Shown here piece after piece: positions 1 through 7,663 of a stretch of DNA of 9,772 nucleotides (the first letter of the stretch is position 1; each line of letters opens with the position of its first letter). Origin of the DNA: Bryobacteraceae bacterium (GTDB lineage: Bacteria > Acidobacteriota > Terriglobia > Bryobacterales > Bryobacteraceae); contig JACMLA010000676.1 in assembly GCA_014379815.1 (NCBI GenBank), forward strand, positions 1-9,772, in the 5' to 3' direction. The notes beneath the pieces were generated by a model. The model was not told the origin of the DNA, did no database searches, and worked only from the letters and a program-made list of their open reading frames with translations. The translations under genes were made by a program, and so were the position numbers.

Positions 1-1246
<1,246 letters not shown>

Positions 1247-1275
1247 TTAGGTTACCTCCCCCAGGCGTTTCACTA

Positions 1276-1306
1276 CATAAAAATAAACACATCCGGGGCA
1301 GATGTG
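1276..1306 (-). terminator. Terminator-like hairpin with T-rich tail in the rpoD leader
   Basis: On the minus strand, CACATC (1306-1301) and GATGTG (1293-1288) form a perfect 6-bp stem, extendable by one G-T pair. The loop is TGCCCCG. TTTATTTTTATG follows immediately (1287-1276). This is the form of an intrinsic terminator, although the stem is short and only moderately GC-rich. It lies between the candidate rpoD promoter and the rpoD ribosome binding site. It could therefore act as an attenuator in the leader, or stop read-through from nrdR. No clear competing antiterminator pairing was found by eye. Confidence 0.35.
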
Positions 1307-1395
1307 CGAGGGTGTCGGTCCGAAGTCCGGGAAAGAATCGGAAACGAAGCGTTTTGGGAAACTTTTTGGAATTGCGCTTGTGTAGAGCGTGAGCC

Positions 1396-1401
1396 AGTAT
1401 A
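1396..1401 (-). promoter_or_regulatory. Candidate extended -10 promoter for rpoD
   Basis: Read on the minus strand, the hexamer is TATACT (5 of 6 to TATAAT). TG sits one base upstream (TGTTATACT), the extended -10 pattern of housekeeping sigma-70 promoters. No good -35 is found at 16-18 bp spacing (TAACAG at 17 bp). A TTGGGG exists further up, but at 24 bp. Transcription would start near 1389, giving a leader that includes the hairpin at 1288-1306. Confidence 0.4.
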
Positions 1402-1556
1402 ACACCAAAGCCCCGGGTCTGTTAGCCCCAATTTAAAGATGTTTCGACATCGTTTCGGTTTCAGGTAAATCTTACAATCCAGAACCACCGACCCTGTACT
1501 ATTTCGATGCTCGAGGTCCCACATAAGTAACGCGTAGTTCGAACGGCTTGCGGAAT

Positions 1557-2027
1557 TTAATGTGGATCCGAGCGTTTGTGCCGAATCAAGTCCGATACTT
1601 CGTTCAGGAAGGCCTCTACGTCCTGGAAATCCCTGTAAACGGAAGCGAACCGCACGTAAGCTATTTTGTCCAGACCCCGGAGCCGGGCCATCAGAAACTC
1701 GCCCACCTCGGTCGTCGACATCTCGCGATCGGCATTTTCTGCCAGCTGGCTTTCGACATCGTCTACCATCGCGGCGATATCGCCCATGGCGACCGGGCGT
1801 TTTTCACAGGCTTTCAGCAGGCCAGACAGGACTTTCTGCCTGTCGAACTTTTCGCGGCGGCCATCCTTTTTGATCACCATCCAGGGAATCTCGTCGATGC
1901 GTTCGTAGGTTGTGAACCTTTTCCCGCACTTGAGGCACTCCCGGCGGCGGCGGATCAGTTCTCCTTCCCGGCTTTCCCGCGAATCGATGACTTTATCTTC
2001 CGGATGCGCGCAGAACGGACATTTCAT
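1557..2027 (-). CDS. nrdR: Transcriptional repressor NrdR
   Basis: NrdR is the zinc-ribbon/ATP-cone repressor of ribonucleotide reductase genes. It senses dATP/ATP and binds NrdR boxes upstream of nrd operons. The 156-residue protein has the usual family length. Its N-terminal zinc ribbon carries C3xxC6 and C31xxC34, with the family signature MKCPFC, VIDSRESREG, IRRRRECLKCGKRFTTYER. The ATP-cone follows from about residue 49 to 139 (VIKKDGRREKFDRQKV, then GLDKIAYVRFASVYRDF). Its ATG overlaps the stop of the upstream membrane protein gene (ATGA, 2024-2027), so the two are probably cotranscribed and translationally coupled. No ribonucleotide reductase gene or NrdR box was seen in the window. 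The identification is unambiguous from sequence motifs. Confidence 0.97.
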   Translation of the reverse strand: MKCPFCAHPEDKVIDSRESREGELIRRRRECLKCGKRFTTYERIDEIPWMVIKKDGRREKFDRQKVLSGLLKACEKRPVAMGDIAAMVDDVESQLAENADREMSTTEVGEFLMARLRGLDKIAYVRFASVYRDFQDVEAFLNEVSDLIRHKRSDPH

Positions 2028-3073
2028 CCTTCAACGGCCTTAGCTTCCTGATTACTGATATTGCGCAGATTCTGCCACTGCAGGCCTTCAGTAAAGGCGA
2101 AAAACAGCCCAAACGGAGCAATCGCGAGCCAGCTAACAGCCCAGACAAGCAGGGCGAATGCGGTTGCGGGCTCGATGCCAAGACCGAAGAGCTGCGTCAG
2201 AATCAGGACGGCCGCCGCCTGCAGGCCGCCTCCGATAGCCGGCAGCTGGACGATTCCGCCAAACACCACAAATCCGGTAAACACGAGAGTGTCGTTCAGA
2301 GAAAATCCCGACGTTGGGGGGAACGCACGGAGAAGGGAGTACATCGATCCGGAGATCAGAATCCATTCGACCGCCGTCCAGCCAAGCACGGCGCCGAGAG
2401 TGCGGAGGTCGCCGGTAGACTGAAGTCCAGTGAGGAACGCGTCGAGGCTGCGCTGTACGAAACCTCCGATGCGGGCAGGGAGAATTCCCGCGATTGCCGC
2501 TGCTCCGCTTCGGGCTCTTTCGGTAAAAAGCGCAGCTACCAGCAGAAACAGGACGCAACCTGCCCCGGCAACCACGGCCAGCCATCCGGCGGCTTGCAGT
2601 AGATCCCGAATCTGAGCAGGAACGGCTAGATCGCTTCGCAGACCGGCTAATGAGATACCGAACAGAAGGACCACACTGAGCAGATCGAAGATTCGCTCGA
2701 GAAACCAGGCCGCGATCTGGGACGAGAGCGTGACGCGTTCGCGGACGGAGATCAGCCAGGGTCGGACCAGCTCTCCGGGTCGCCCAAATAGAAGAACGGC
2801 GGTAAAGCCGATGGCTGTAGCCGTGATGAGGTGCCGGAGCGAGGCATTGGGCCGGATGGGAGTCATCATGACCTGCCAGCGCAGGGCCCGGATGAGGTAA
2901 GTAATCAGGTTGAGCACTACCGCCGCGGTAGCCCAGCCGCCGTGAAGCGAAGCCAGGCTTTGTCCAAACTCGCTCCACTGGAAGCCGGACCCGGAGAAGC
3001 GCGCGATACCGGCGGCCACGGCTGCCACCAGCACAACGATGAGGACGATCAGCCCGATACGACGTGATTGCAA
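2024..3073 (-). CDS. Flippase-like integral membrane protein (LPG synthase TM family, UPF0104/YbhN-like)
   Basis: This is a 349-residue, very hydrophobic protein of the lysylphosphatidylglycerol-synthase transmembrane family (flippase-like domain). Members without the catalytic domain are thought to move lipids or lipid-linked substrates across the inner membrane. The substrate here cannot be told. A first membrane segment spans about residues 6-23. Family motifs are visible: RALRWQVMM (62-70), GRPGELVRPWL (97-107), ERIFDLL (126-132) and PAIGGGLQAAAVL (278-290). No soluble C-terminal acyltransferase or aminoacyl-transferase domain is present, so this is not a full MprF. The start is a TTG, with GAGGAG at 3085-3090 (11 nt spacing). 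An in-frame TGA lies just upstream and no ATG or GTG is available there, so TTG is the only nearby standard choice. The gene overlaps nrdR by 4 bp. Confidence 0.85.
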   Translation of the reverse strand: MQSRRIGLIVLIVVLVAAVAAGIARFSGSGFQWSEFGQSLASLHGGWATAAVVLNLITYLIRALRWQVMMTPIRPNASLRHLITATAIGFTAVLLFGRPGELVRPWLISVRERVTLSSQIAAWFLERIFDLLSVVLLFGISLAGLRSDLAVPAQIRDLLQAAGWLAVVAGAGCVLFLLVAALFTERARSGAAAIAGILPARIGGFVQRSLDAFLTGLQSTGDLRTLGAVLGWTAVEWILISGSMYSLLRAFPPTSGFSLNDTLVFTGFVVFGGIVQLPAIGGGLQAAAVLILTQLFGLGIEPATAFALLVWAVSWLAIAPFGLFFAFTEGLQWQNLRNISNQEAKAVEG

Positions 3074-3126
3074 TGGGTTCCAGACTCCTCAGGGTGTTCT
3101 ATGATATTGCGAACGACGAAAACCTC

Positions 3127-3154
3127 GAACTTCCAATGATAATTCTTCGTTCTA
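3127..3154 (+). promoter_or_regulatory. Candidate ECF-type promoter upstream of the sigma operon
   Basis: GAACTT (3127-3132) is followed after 15 bp by CGTTCTA (3148-3154). This resembles the ECF sigma layout of an AAC-containing -35 and a CGT/TCTA-like -10. It sits 60 bp before the sigma-factor ATG, as expected if the operon is autoregulated. The call is based on pattern only, and short motifs of this kind also occur by chance. Confidence 0.35.
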
Positions 3155-3214
3155 CCAGTCAGGTGCGGCACAGGCAAACAGCTGGGCAGAGCGGCGCCGG
3201 GACCGGAGAACGGA

Positions 3215-3889
3215 ATGGCATTTGTTGCGACGATGCAGGGCGATGGAGGATTCCCAGGCTTGCCTTTAGCACATGGCGGAGCATGGACCGGGCGCGGGAC
3301 GGCTTCGGTACGAGCTGAATCTTTGGATCCTGACTTTCAGCTGGTGAACGAGTGTCTCTCCGGGGACGAAGCCGCGTGGGAGGAACTGGTCCGCACCCAC
3401 ACGCGCCGCGTCTATGCGGTCTGCTTCCGCTTCACGGGCACGGGGGAAGGAGCTCAGGATCTGACGCAGGAAGTGTTTCTGCGTGTGTTCCGGACCCTCA
3501 GAAGCTTCCGCTCGAATGAGGGCTCTTTCTCAGTTTGGCTAAACCGGCTGACGCGGAACCTGCTGATCGACCACTATCGGAAGAGCAGACAGGATCGGGC
3601 GACTGAATCGCTGGAAGAGCAACTGCCGTTTTTCGAGGAATCGACCGCGTTGACTTCCAGAGCCGATGGCATGCTTGCCGGAAGGGAAGCCAGCGAGCTG
3701 TTGCAGAAAGCGCTCCAGAGGCTATCGCCGGAGTTGCGGGAGACTGTCATTCTGCGGGATATGGAAGAGCTGGAGTATCGGGAAATTGCTGCGATCTTGA
3801 AGGTGCCGGAAGGTACGGTGAAGTCGCGGCTAAATCGTGGACGCGCCGAGATGGCAAGAATACTGAGGCGGTTTAAGGCCGTGGTCTGA
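3215..3889 (+). CDS. ECF-family RNA polymerase sigma factor
   Basis: This extracytoplasmic-function sigma factor (224 residues as called) redirects RNA polymerase to a stress regulon. Region 2 covers about residues 45-125 and contains QDLTQEVFLRVF (81-92) and FSVWLNRLTRNLLIDHYRK (105-123). Region 4 covers about 158-220 with LQRLSPELRETVILRDMEE, then the helix-turn-helix EIAAILKVPEGTVKSRLNRG (190-209). Regions 1 and 3 are absent, as in all ECF factors. The ATG at 3215 is supported by GGAG 6 nt upstream. Even so, the first 38 or so residues are Gly/Ala-rich and unlike a sigma domain, so a later start (for example TTG near 3323) is possible. A zinc-finger anti-sigma gene begins 7 nt after the stop, which argues for sigma/anti-sigma pairing. 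The gene heads a six-gene operon of membrane proteins. Confidence 0.95.
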   Translation: MAFVATMQGDGGFPGLPLAHGGAWTGRGTASVRAESLDPDFQLVNECLSGDEAAWEELVRTHTRRVYAVCFRFTGTGEGAQDLTQEVFLRVFRTLRSFRSNEGSFSVWLNRLTRNLLIDHYRKSRQDRATESLEEQLPFFEESTALTSRADGMLAGREASELLQKALQRLSPELRETVILRDMEELEYREIAAILKVPEGTVKSRLNRGRAEMARILRRFKAVV

Positions 3890-3896
3890 GAGTTTT

Positions 3897-4481
3897 ATGA
3901 CGTGCGCTGAGTTTGAAATCCTGTTGTGCGACTACATTGACGGAACGCTCGACGCCGGTCAGCGTGCTGTAGTCGAGGACCATCAGCGGACGTGTGTTTC
4001 GTGTGCAGAACTGGCCCGGGATGCTGCAGTTGCCGTCGCGTTTGTGTCCCGGGCAGAAGCGGTGGAACCGCCCCCCGAGTTGCTGTCCAGGATCGCTTTT
4101 GCCATTCCTGCGCAGGGTTCGCGAAAGGGCTGGAAGCAGACGTGGTTCGGCTGGTTGCGACCGGCATTGCAGCCCCGGGTTGCCATGGGTATGGCGATGA
4201 CGATCTTCTCGTTTTCGATGCTGGGTCGCTTCGCTGGAATCGAGGTCAGGCAATTGAAGCCTTCCGACCTGCACCCGGCGGCGGTGTGGTCGGCGCTGGA
4301 TAACCGGCTGCACCGGACCTGGGAGCGAGCCGTGAAGAATTACGAGAACCTCAGGCTGGTGTACGAGGTGCAATCCCGGCTGCAGGAATGGACCGAGCAG
4401 GAAGAAGAAGAGAGGAAAACGCGTGCTCCTGAAAGCAGCGTAGTTCCAGGCGAGACGGAAAAGGGAAAGGGATCGAAATGA
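3897..4481 (+). CDS. Zinc-finger (HC2-type) membrane anti-sigma factor
   Basis: This is the likely anti-sigma factor that holds the preceding ECF sigma at the membrane until a signal arrives. The N-terminus (1-45) has the anti-sigma zinc-finger pattern: C3, CDYIDGTLD (11-19), then H29xxxC33xxC36. One hydrophobic segment at about 94-110 (RVAMGMAMTIFSFSMLG) is the probable membrane anchor. The C-terminal part (about 130-194) is charged and probably helical (LDNRLHRTWERAVKNYENL, then a Glu-rich run at 166-172), ending in a polar tail. The gene starts 7 nt after the sigma stop with only a weak GAGAG upstream, and its stop overlaps the next ATG by 4 bp (ATGA). The context supports regulated release by proteolysis or conformational change, but no cleavage site can be identified by eye. 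Confidence 0.85.
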   Translation: MTCAEFEILLCDYIDGTLDAGQRAVVEDHQRTCVSCAELARDAAVAVAFVSRAEAVEPPPELLSRIAFAIPAQGSRKGWKQTWFGWLRPALQPRVAMGMAMTIFSFSMLGRFAGIEVRQLKPSDLHPAAVWSALDNRLHRTWERAVKNYENLRLVYEVQSRLQEWTEQEEEERKTRAPESSVVPGETEKGKGSK

Positions 4482-5167
4482 ATTGCGTAAATCATCCGGA
4501 AGAATCAGCATCTGCGTTCTGCCGCACCTGTGGCAAAGCCCTGTGCGATTTGTGTCAGAGACCGGCTCTGGGGACCGTATTCTGTCAGGAGCACGTTGCG
4601 GGTTTCTCTCCACCACCGCCGCCACCCAGACCGGATGCCGGCAGCCCCTGGACCGCCAGCGCAGCTTACGCACCTCCTTCGGTTGAAAACTTTGCGTCGT
4701 CACCCGGTCTCGCGTTCTTCCTTGGGTTTATTCCCGGAGTGGGAGCCGTATACAACGGACAGTACGCCAAAGGACTGATCCACGCGGTGATCTTTGGCCT
4801 GATGGTGAGTATTACGAGTTCCGGGGCAGCCCCAGGCATGGAACCCTTAATTGGAATATCCATGGCCGCATTTATTTTCTATATGGCGTTTGAGGCCTAT
4901 CACACGGCAATTCGCAGGCAAAGGGGAGAAGCCGTGGACGAGTTTTCGAGCATACTCCCGATGCACAAACGCAGCGGAGCACAGGGTCTTCCAATAGGAC
5001 CTATCGTGATGATTGTTCTAGGAGTGATCTTCCTGATGAGCACTCTCGAGATCGTTCTGATGCGGGATCTGCTCCGATTCTGGCCTGTTTTCCTGATCGG
5101 TCTTGGAGGATATCTGCTGTGGGTCCGGGTCACGGGCAAGGAAGTAGGAGTAAGCGGCAATGATTAA
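4478..5167 (+). CDS. B-box-like zinc-finger protein with TM2-like and LiaF-like membrane segments
   Basis: This 229-residue membrane protein has an N-terminal double zinc-binding motif: C3xxH6, C15xxC18, C23xxC26, C36xxH39. The arrangement matches B-box type zinc fingers. A proline run (45-50) links it to a hydrophobic segment with the turn FIPGVGAVYNGQYAKGL (84-100), reminiscent of TM2-domain proteins. Another hydrophobic stretch follows at about 122-141. The C-terminus (172-217) is one LiaI/LiaF-like two-helix module: GPIVMIVLGVIFLMS, then RFWPVFLIGLGGYLLW. The cytosolic zinc finger may dock a partner such as the anti-sigma or sigma; that is inference. The start overlaps the anti-sigma stop (4 bp) and the stop overlaps the next gene (8 bp). 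Confidence 0.75.
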   Translation: MNCVNHPEESASAFCRTCGKALCDLCQRPALGTVFCQEHVAGFSPPPPPPRPDAGSPWTASAAYAPPSVENFASSPGLAFFLGFIPGVGAVYNGQYAKGLIHAVIFGLMVSITSSGAAPGMEPLIGISMAAFIFYMAFEAYHTAIRRQRGEAVDEFSSILPMHKRSGAQGLPIGPIVMIVLGVIFLMSTLEIVLMRDLLRFWPVFLIGLGGYLLWVRVTGKEVGVSGND

Positions 5168-5417
5168 TTCGTTTACTTTGCTGCGGGCGGTTCGTGGTCC
5201 GATCGTGCTGATCGCTTTAGGACTGCTGTTCCTGATGGATCAGCAGGATGTCGCAGCGTTTCGCCGAACCTGGCCAATCCTGTTGATTCTGTTTGGCGTG
5301 TTCAAACTCGCGGAGAGACTGCTGGCCCCTCCTCAGGTTCCTCCGGCTTACTATGGTCCGCCAACGGGTGGCAACTGGACACCTCCGGCATCGCCACAAG
5401 GAGGAACACAGGCATGA
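5160..5417 (+). CDS. Small LiaI/LiaF-like membrane protein (one module)
   Basis: This 85-residue protein consists of a single LiaI/LiaF-type transmembrane module followed by a short tail. Helix one is about residues 13-26 (GPIVLIALGLLFLM). A short polar turn follows, then helix two at about 38-51 (TWPILLILFGVFKLAE). The tail (57-85) is rich in Pro, Gly and Tyr (APPQVPPAYYGPPTGG) and is probably disordered. The gene overlaps its upstream neighbour by 8 bp and its downstream neighbour by 4 bp, which indicates a translationally coupled membrane complex. In Firmicutes, LiaF-type proteins act in cell-envelope stress control; the role here is inferred from the family and from the sigma/anti-sigma neighbours. 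Confidence 0.75.
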   Translation: MINSFTLLRAVRGPIVLIALGLLFLMDQQDVAAFRRTWPILLILFGVFKLAERLLAPPQVPPAYYGPPTGGNWTPPASPQGGTQA

Positions 5418-5770
5418 TGAAGAACCGGTTCATAGGCCCGGTCCTGTTGATCACCCTGGGGCTGCTGCTGTTTGTAAACAATCTGGTTTTCCAGCTTCCT
5501 CTGGGCCAACTCGCATCGGAGTTCTGGCCCATCTGGCTGATCGTTCCAGGGATCATCCAGATCGGGTTAGGGTTATCCGCAGGCCTGGCACGCGGCTGGG
5601 GAGCGCTGACCGGGGGCGTGATTACCACCGTCATCGGATGCTTGTTTGTCCTGCAGAACACAGGCGCTGTCGGGTTTGACCGATCCTGGCCCGTGATCCT
5701 GATCGTGGTCGGTCTGATGGAGGCGATGCGCTTTGTAGCCGGAGTACCTTTACGGAGGGGAGTGAGATGA
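5414..5770 (+). CDS. LiaI/LiaF-like membrane protein with two tandem modules
   Basis: This 118-residue protein is almost entirely two copies of the same two-helix module. Copy one (about 6-54) is IGPVLLITLGLLLFVNN, then EFWPIWLIVPGIIQIGL. Copy two (about 67-106) is GGVITTVIGCLFVLQNTG, then RSWPVILIVVGLMEAMR. Together they predict four membrane segments with a basic C-terminal end (PLRRGVR). Both junctions are 4-bp ATGA overlaps (5414-5417 and 5767-5770). The tandem copies look like an internal duplication of the 85-residue neighbour. No catalytic residues are apparent, so a scaffold or sensor role in the membrane is the most reasonable inference. Confidence 0.75.
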   Translation: MMKNRFIGPVLLITLGLLLFVNNLVFQLPLGQLASEFWPIWLIVPGIIQIGLGLSAGLARGWGALTGGVITTVIGCLFVLQNTGAVGFDRSWPVILIVVGLMEAMRFVAGVPLRRGVR

Positions 5771-7248
5771 GACGCGGCTCTCTGGTTGCCCCTTTAGTTC
5801 TGATCCTGCTGGGCGTGCTCTTCCTGCTCAACAACGTGCAGCCAGAGCTGTCCTTAATCGGCATCGCCGCGCAGTACTGGCCCTTCCTGCTGATTGCGTG
5901 GGGAGGGCTCCGCCTGGTAGAGATTCTGCTCTGGTCAGCCCAGGGGAAAGCGTTGCCTGTCTCAGGGATTTCAGGCGGCGAATGGACGTTCATTGTCTTC
6001 CTGAGCATCTTCGGTTCAGGCGCTCATGTGGCGACGCACCGGGAACGCTGGCCGGGTTTTAATGTCCGGTTGCGCGGCCTCGAGGTGCTGGGCGACGTCT
6101 ACGACTATCCGATCGAAGAGAAAGTGGTCTCCACAAGTGGCGGCTCCCAGATCCGGGTTGTCCTGGAGAGCTTACGTGGAAACGCGCGCATCACCGGTGC
6201 CGATGTTTCCGAGGTTCGGGTGACGGGACGCAAAACCATCCGGGCGATGGACAAGAGCGATGCGGATCGTGCCGCAGAGGGTCTGGTGTGGGAGGTGGTG
6301 CGCGAGGGCTCGACCGTGTTGATCCGGCCCAAGGGCAATTTGCCCACCGACAACGACCTGACAGTTTCGACCGATCTGGACATTACGGTGCCGGCGCAGT
6401 CGCGGGTTGAGGCGCGAGGCCGGCGCGGCGATTTCGATATCAGCGACATTCGGGGCGATGTGGACATCGATAGCGACAATGCCGGAGTCCGGTTGCAAAA
6501 CATCTCGGGGAACGCAAGAATCGAACTCCGTGCCAGCGATATCGTCCGTGCGATCGGGGTCACTGGCAATGTCGAGATCAAAGGGTCGGGCCATGACATT
6601 GAACTGGAAAACATCGAAGGTCAGGCTACCGTTTCGGGGAGTTATGTAGGGGAGCTACAGTTCCGGGCGATTGCGAAACCTGTGCGCTTCGAGGGCGGCT
6701 CAAAGAAGTACCTCACGGAACTCCAGGTAGAAGCGTGTCCCGGCCAGATTCGCATGAACCGCGGCAATCTGAGTATGGAGAACGTCACGGGCCCGGTTAC
6801 CGTAGAGGCGAAGTCGAAGGATGTGCAGATTTCCGGATTCTCGAACGGTCTGGATTTGCGGGTAGACCGCGGCGATCTTGAAATTCACGCGGGAAACATC
6901 AGCTTGCCCCGGATCAATGCAGTTACCAAATCCGGAAACATTGAGCTGACGATTCCGGAAAATGCGCAATTTTCTCTAAAGGGCTCGGTAGATAAGGGCG
7001 AAATTGAGAATGATTACGGATCCATGCTCTCCGTGAGGGACGGAGATCGTGGAGGCACCCTTACCGGTGCTATCGGAGGCGGCCCTGAGCTGATCGTGCA
7101 CACCAACCGCGGCGTCCTCCGCCTGCGCAAAGGGGGAAGTGCGGAGATCGCCGAACCCATCCCTCCGACGCCACCTCGTCCCACAGCGAGCCGGGTTCCA
7201 GCGAGGGCAGCCGAGATCGTCAGGCCCATACCGGTTGAGCGCAATTAG
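5767..7248 (+). CDS. LiaF-like membrane anchor fused to a large DUF4097-type beta-repeat domain
   Basis: This 493-residue protein has a LiaF-like N-terminus: helix one about 7-24 (VAPLVLILLGVLFLLNN), helix two about 37-56 (YWPFLLIAWGGLRLVEILLW) and a third hydrophobic stretch at about 73-85. The rest, from about 100 to 457, is a run of short beta-strand repeats (GDFDISDIRGDVDIDSDNAG, GNVEIKGSGHDIELENIEG, KSGNIELTIPENAQF). This is the look of the DUF4097 adhesin-like beta-solenoid fold. The tail (463-493) is Pro-rich and basic. Positive-inside reasoning with three helices would put the solenoid outside the cytoplasm, but this is uncertain. As the last gene of the operon, with a 4-bp overlap to the preceding gene, it is the most plausible ligand- or stress-sensing component. 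It ends 16 nt before the convergent PilZ gene. Confidence 0.8.
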   Translation: MRRGSLVAPLVLILLGVLFLLNNVQPELSLIGIAAQYWPFLLIAWGGLRLVEILLWSAQGKALPVSGISGGEWTFIVFLSIFGSGAHVATHRERWPGFNVRLRGLEVLGDVYDYPIEEKVVSTSGGSQIRVVLESLRGNARITGADVSEVRVTGRKTIRAMDKSDADRAAEGLVWEVVREGSTVLIRPKGNLPTDNDLTVSTDLDITVPAQSRVEARGRRGDFDISDIRGDVDIDSDNAGVRLQNISGNARIELRASDIVRAIGVTGNVEIKGSGHDIELENIEGQATVSGSYVGELQFRAIAKPVRFEGGSKKYLTELQVEACPGQIRMNRGNLSMENVTGPVTVEAKSKDVQISGFSNGLDLRVDRGDLEIHAGNISLPRINAVTKSGNIELTIPENAQFSLKGSVDKGEIENDYGSMLSVRDGDRGGTLTGAIGGGPELIVHTNRGVLRLRKGGSAEIAEPIPPTPPRPTASRVPARAAEIVRPIPVERN

Positions 7249-7264
7249 GCTTGCCTCGGCCTCG

Positions 7265-7603
7265 CTAACGCTTTGCTTCTTTATCGTTTGCAGGTGTGCG
7301 GCAGTACTCCATCCCAAGCTGAAAGACTCCGTCCAGAGGACGGCAGCTGCGAACGATGGCGTACCGCTCAAAGATGGTGTTCTTCAAGAGAAGGACAACG
7401 CCGGGATCCACAAAGTAATCTACCTGGACCGCGATTCCGCCGCCGCTGATGTCGATCAGAAGCGATGGTCCAACCGGTTTACGGTCTCCCCATTGAGTGA
7501 GACGGTACACGTGCAGCAATCCAACCGACGCTGCTGGTTTGCGGGGAGTCTTGCGATGTTCCTTTGCGATGTCAGCCATTACACAAAAAGGGTGGCCTGA
7601 CAT
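7265..7603 (-). CDS. PilZ-domain protein (putative c-di-GMP receptor)
   Basis: This is a small stand-alone PilZ protein, a family that binds the second messenger cyclic-di-GMP to control motility, exopolysaccharide or other outputs. Both halves of the ligand-binding signature are visible: RKTPR (RxxxR) in the N-terminal linker and DISGGG (D/NxSxxG) about 30 residues later, followed by a strand-rich region ending in LGMEYCRTP. Binding is therefore likely retained. The start is uncertain. The ATG at 7603 is used here (112 residues); an ATG at 7579 (MADIAKEHRK, 104 residues) is equally possible, and neither has a good Shine-Dalgarno site. A TTG at 7618 is less likely. The gene lies 60 bp downstream of rsfS on the same strand and converges on the LiaF-like operon. 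Its output partner cannot be told from the sequence. Confidence 0.85.
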   Translation of the reverse strand: MSGHPFCVMADIAKEHRKTPRKPAASVGLLHVYRLTQWGDRKPVGPSLLIDISGGGIAVQVDYFVDPGVVLLLKNTIFERYAIVRSCRPLDGVFQLGMEYCRTPANDKEAKR

Positions 7604-7663
7604 GGCGAGAAATCTCAAAAAGTAGTGTTACAGGAAAGCAACGGCAAAGCGGACTTCTGCTGT

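Larger units (their letters stand above)
1247..1556. other. Intergenic region between nrdR and rpoD (rpoD promoter/leader)
   Basis: These 310 bp contain no convincing gene. An 83-codon open frame on the minus strand has no Shine-Dalgarno site and no recognisable motif. On the minus strand, in order, one sees the nrdR stop, an unremarkable stretch, a candidate extended -10 (1396-1401) and a small inverted repeat AAACG-CTT-CGTTT (1342-1354). A stronger hairpin with a T-rich tail (1276-1306) comes next, then the rpoD Shine-Dalgarno site. If the promoter call is right, the rpoD mRNA leader is about 140 nt. Confidence 0.6.

Noticed and set aside
1273..1524. 83-codon minus-strand open frame between nrdR and rpoD
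   Set aside because: It has no Shine-Dalgarno site and no recognisable motif, and it overlaps the candidate rpoD promoter and leader hairpin, so it is better explained as non-coding.
1548..2051. 167-codon plus-strand open frame
   Set aside because: It lies entirely opposite nrdR, whose family motifs are unmistakable, so it is an antisense shadow.
2133..2978. 281-codon minus-strand open frame in another frame
   Set aside because: It is a shadow of the flippase-like gene on the same strand. Its composition is Arg/Ser/Pro-rich with no membrane pattern.
3093..3098. TATCAT as a -10 for the flippase gene (minus strand)
   Set aside because: A start of transcription 7 nt downstream would fall inside the GAGGAG site at 3085-3090, removing the ribosome binding site from the mRNA.
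3873..4703. 276-codon minus-strand open frame
   Set aside because: It lies opposite the anti-sigma and B-box genes, which have clear zinc-binding motifs and overlapping operon structure.
7239..7271. Possible bidirectional terminator between the LiaF-like gene and the PilZ gene
   Set aside because: The inverted TTAG/CTAA arises from the two convergent stop codons. The outer GCG/CGC pairing needs a 3-nt bulge, and the inner part does not pair.
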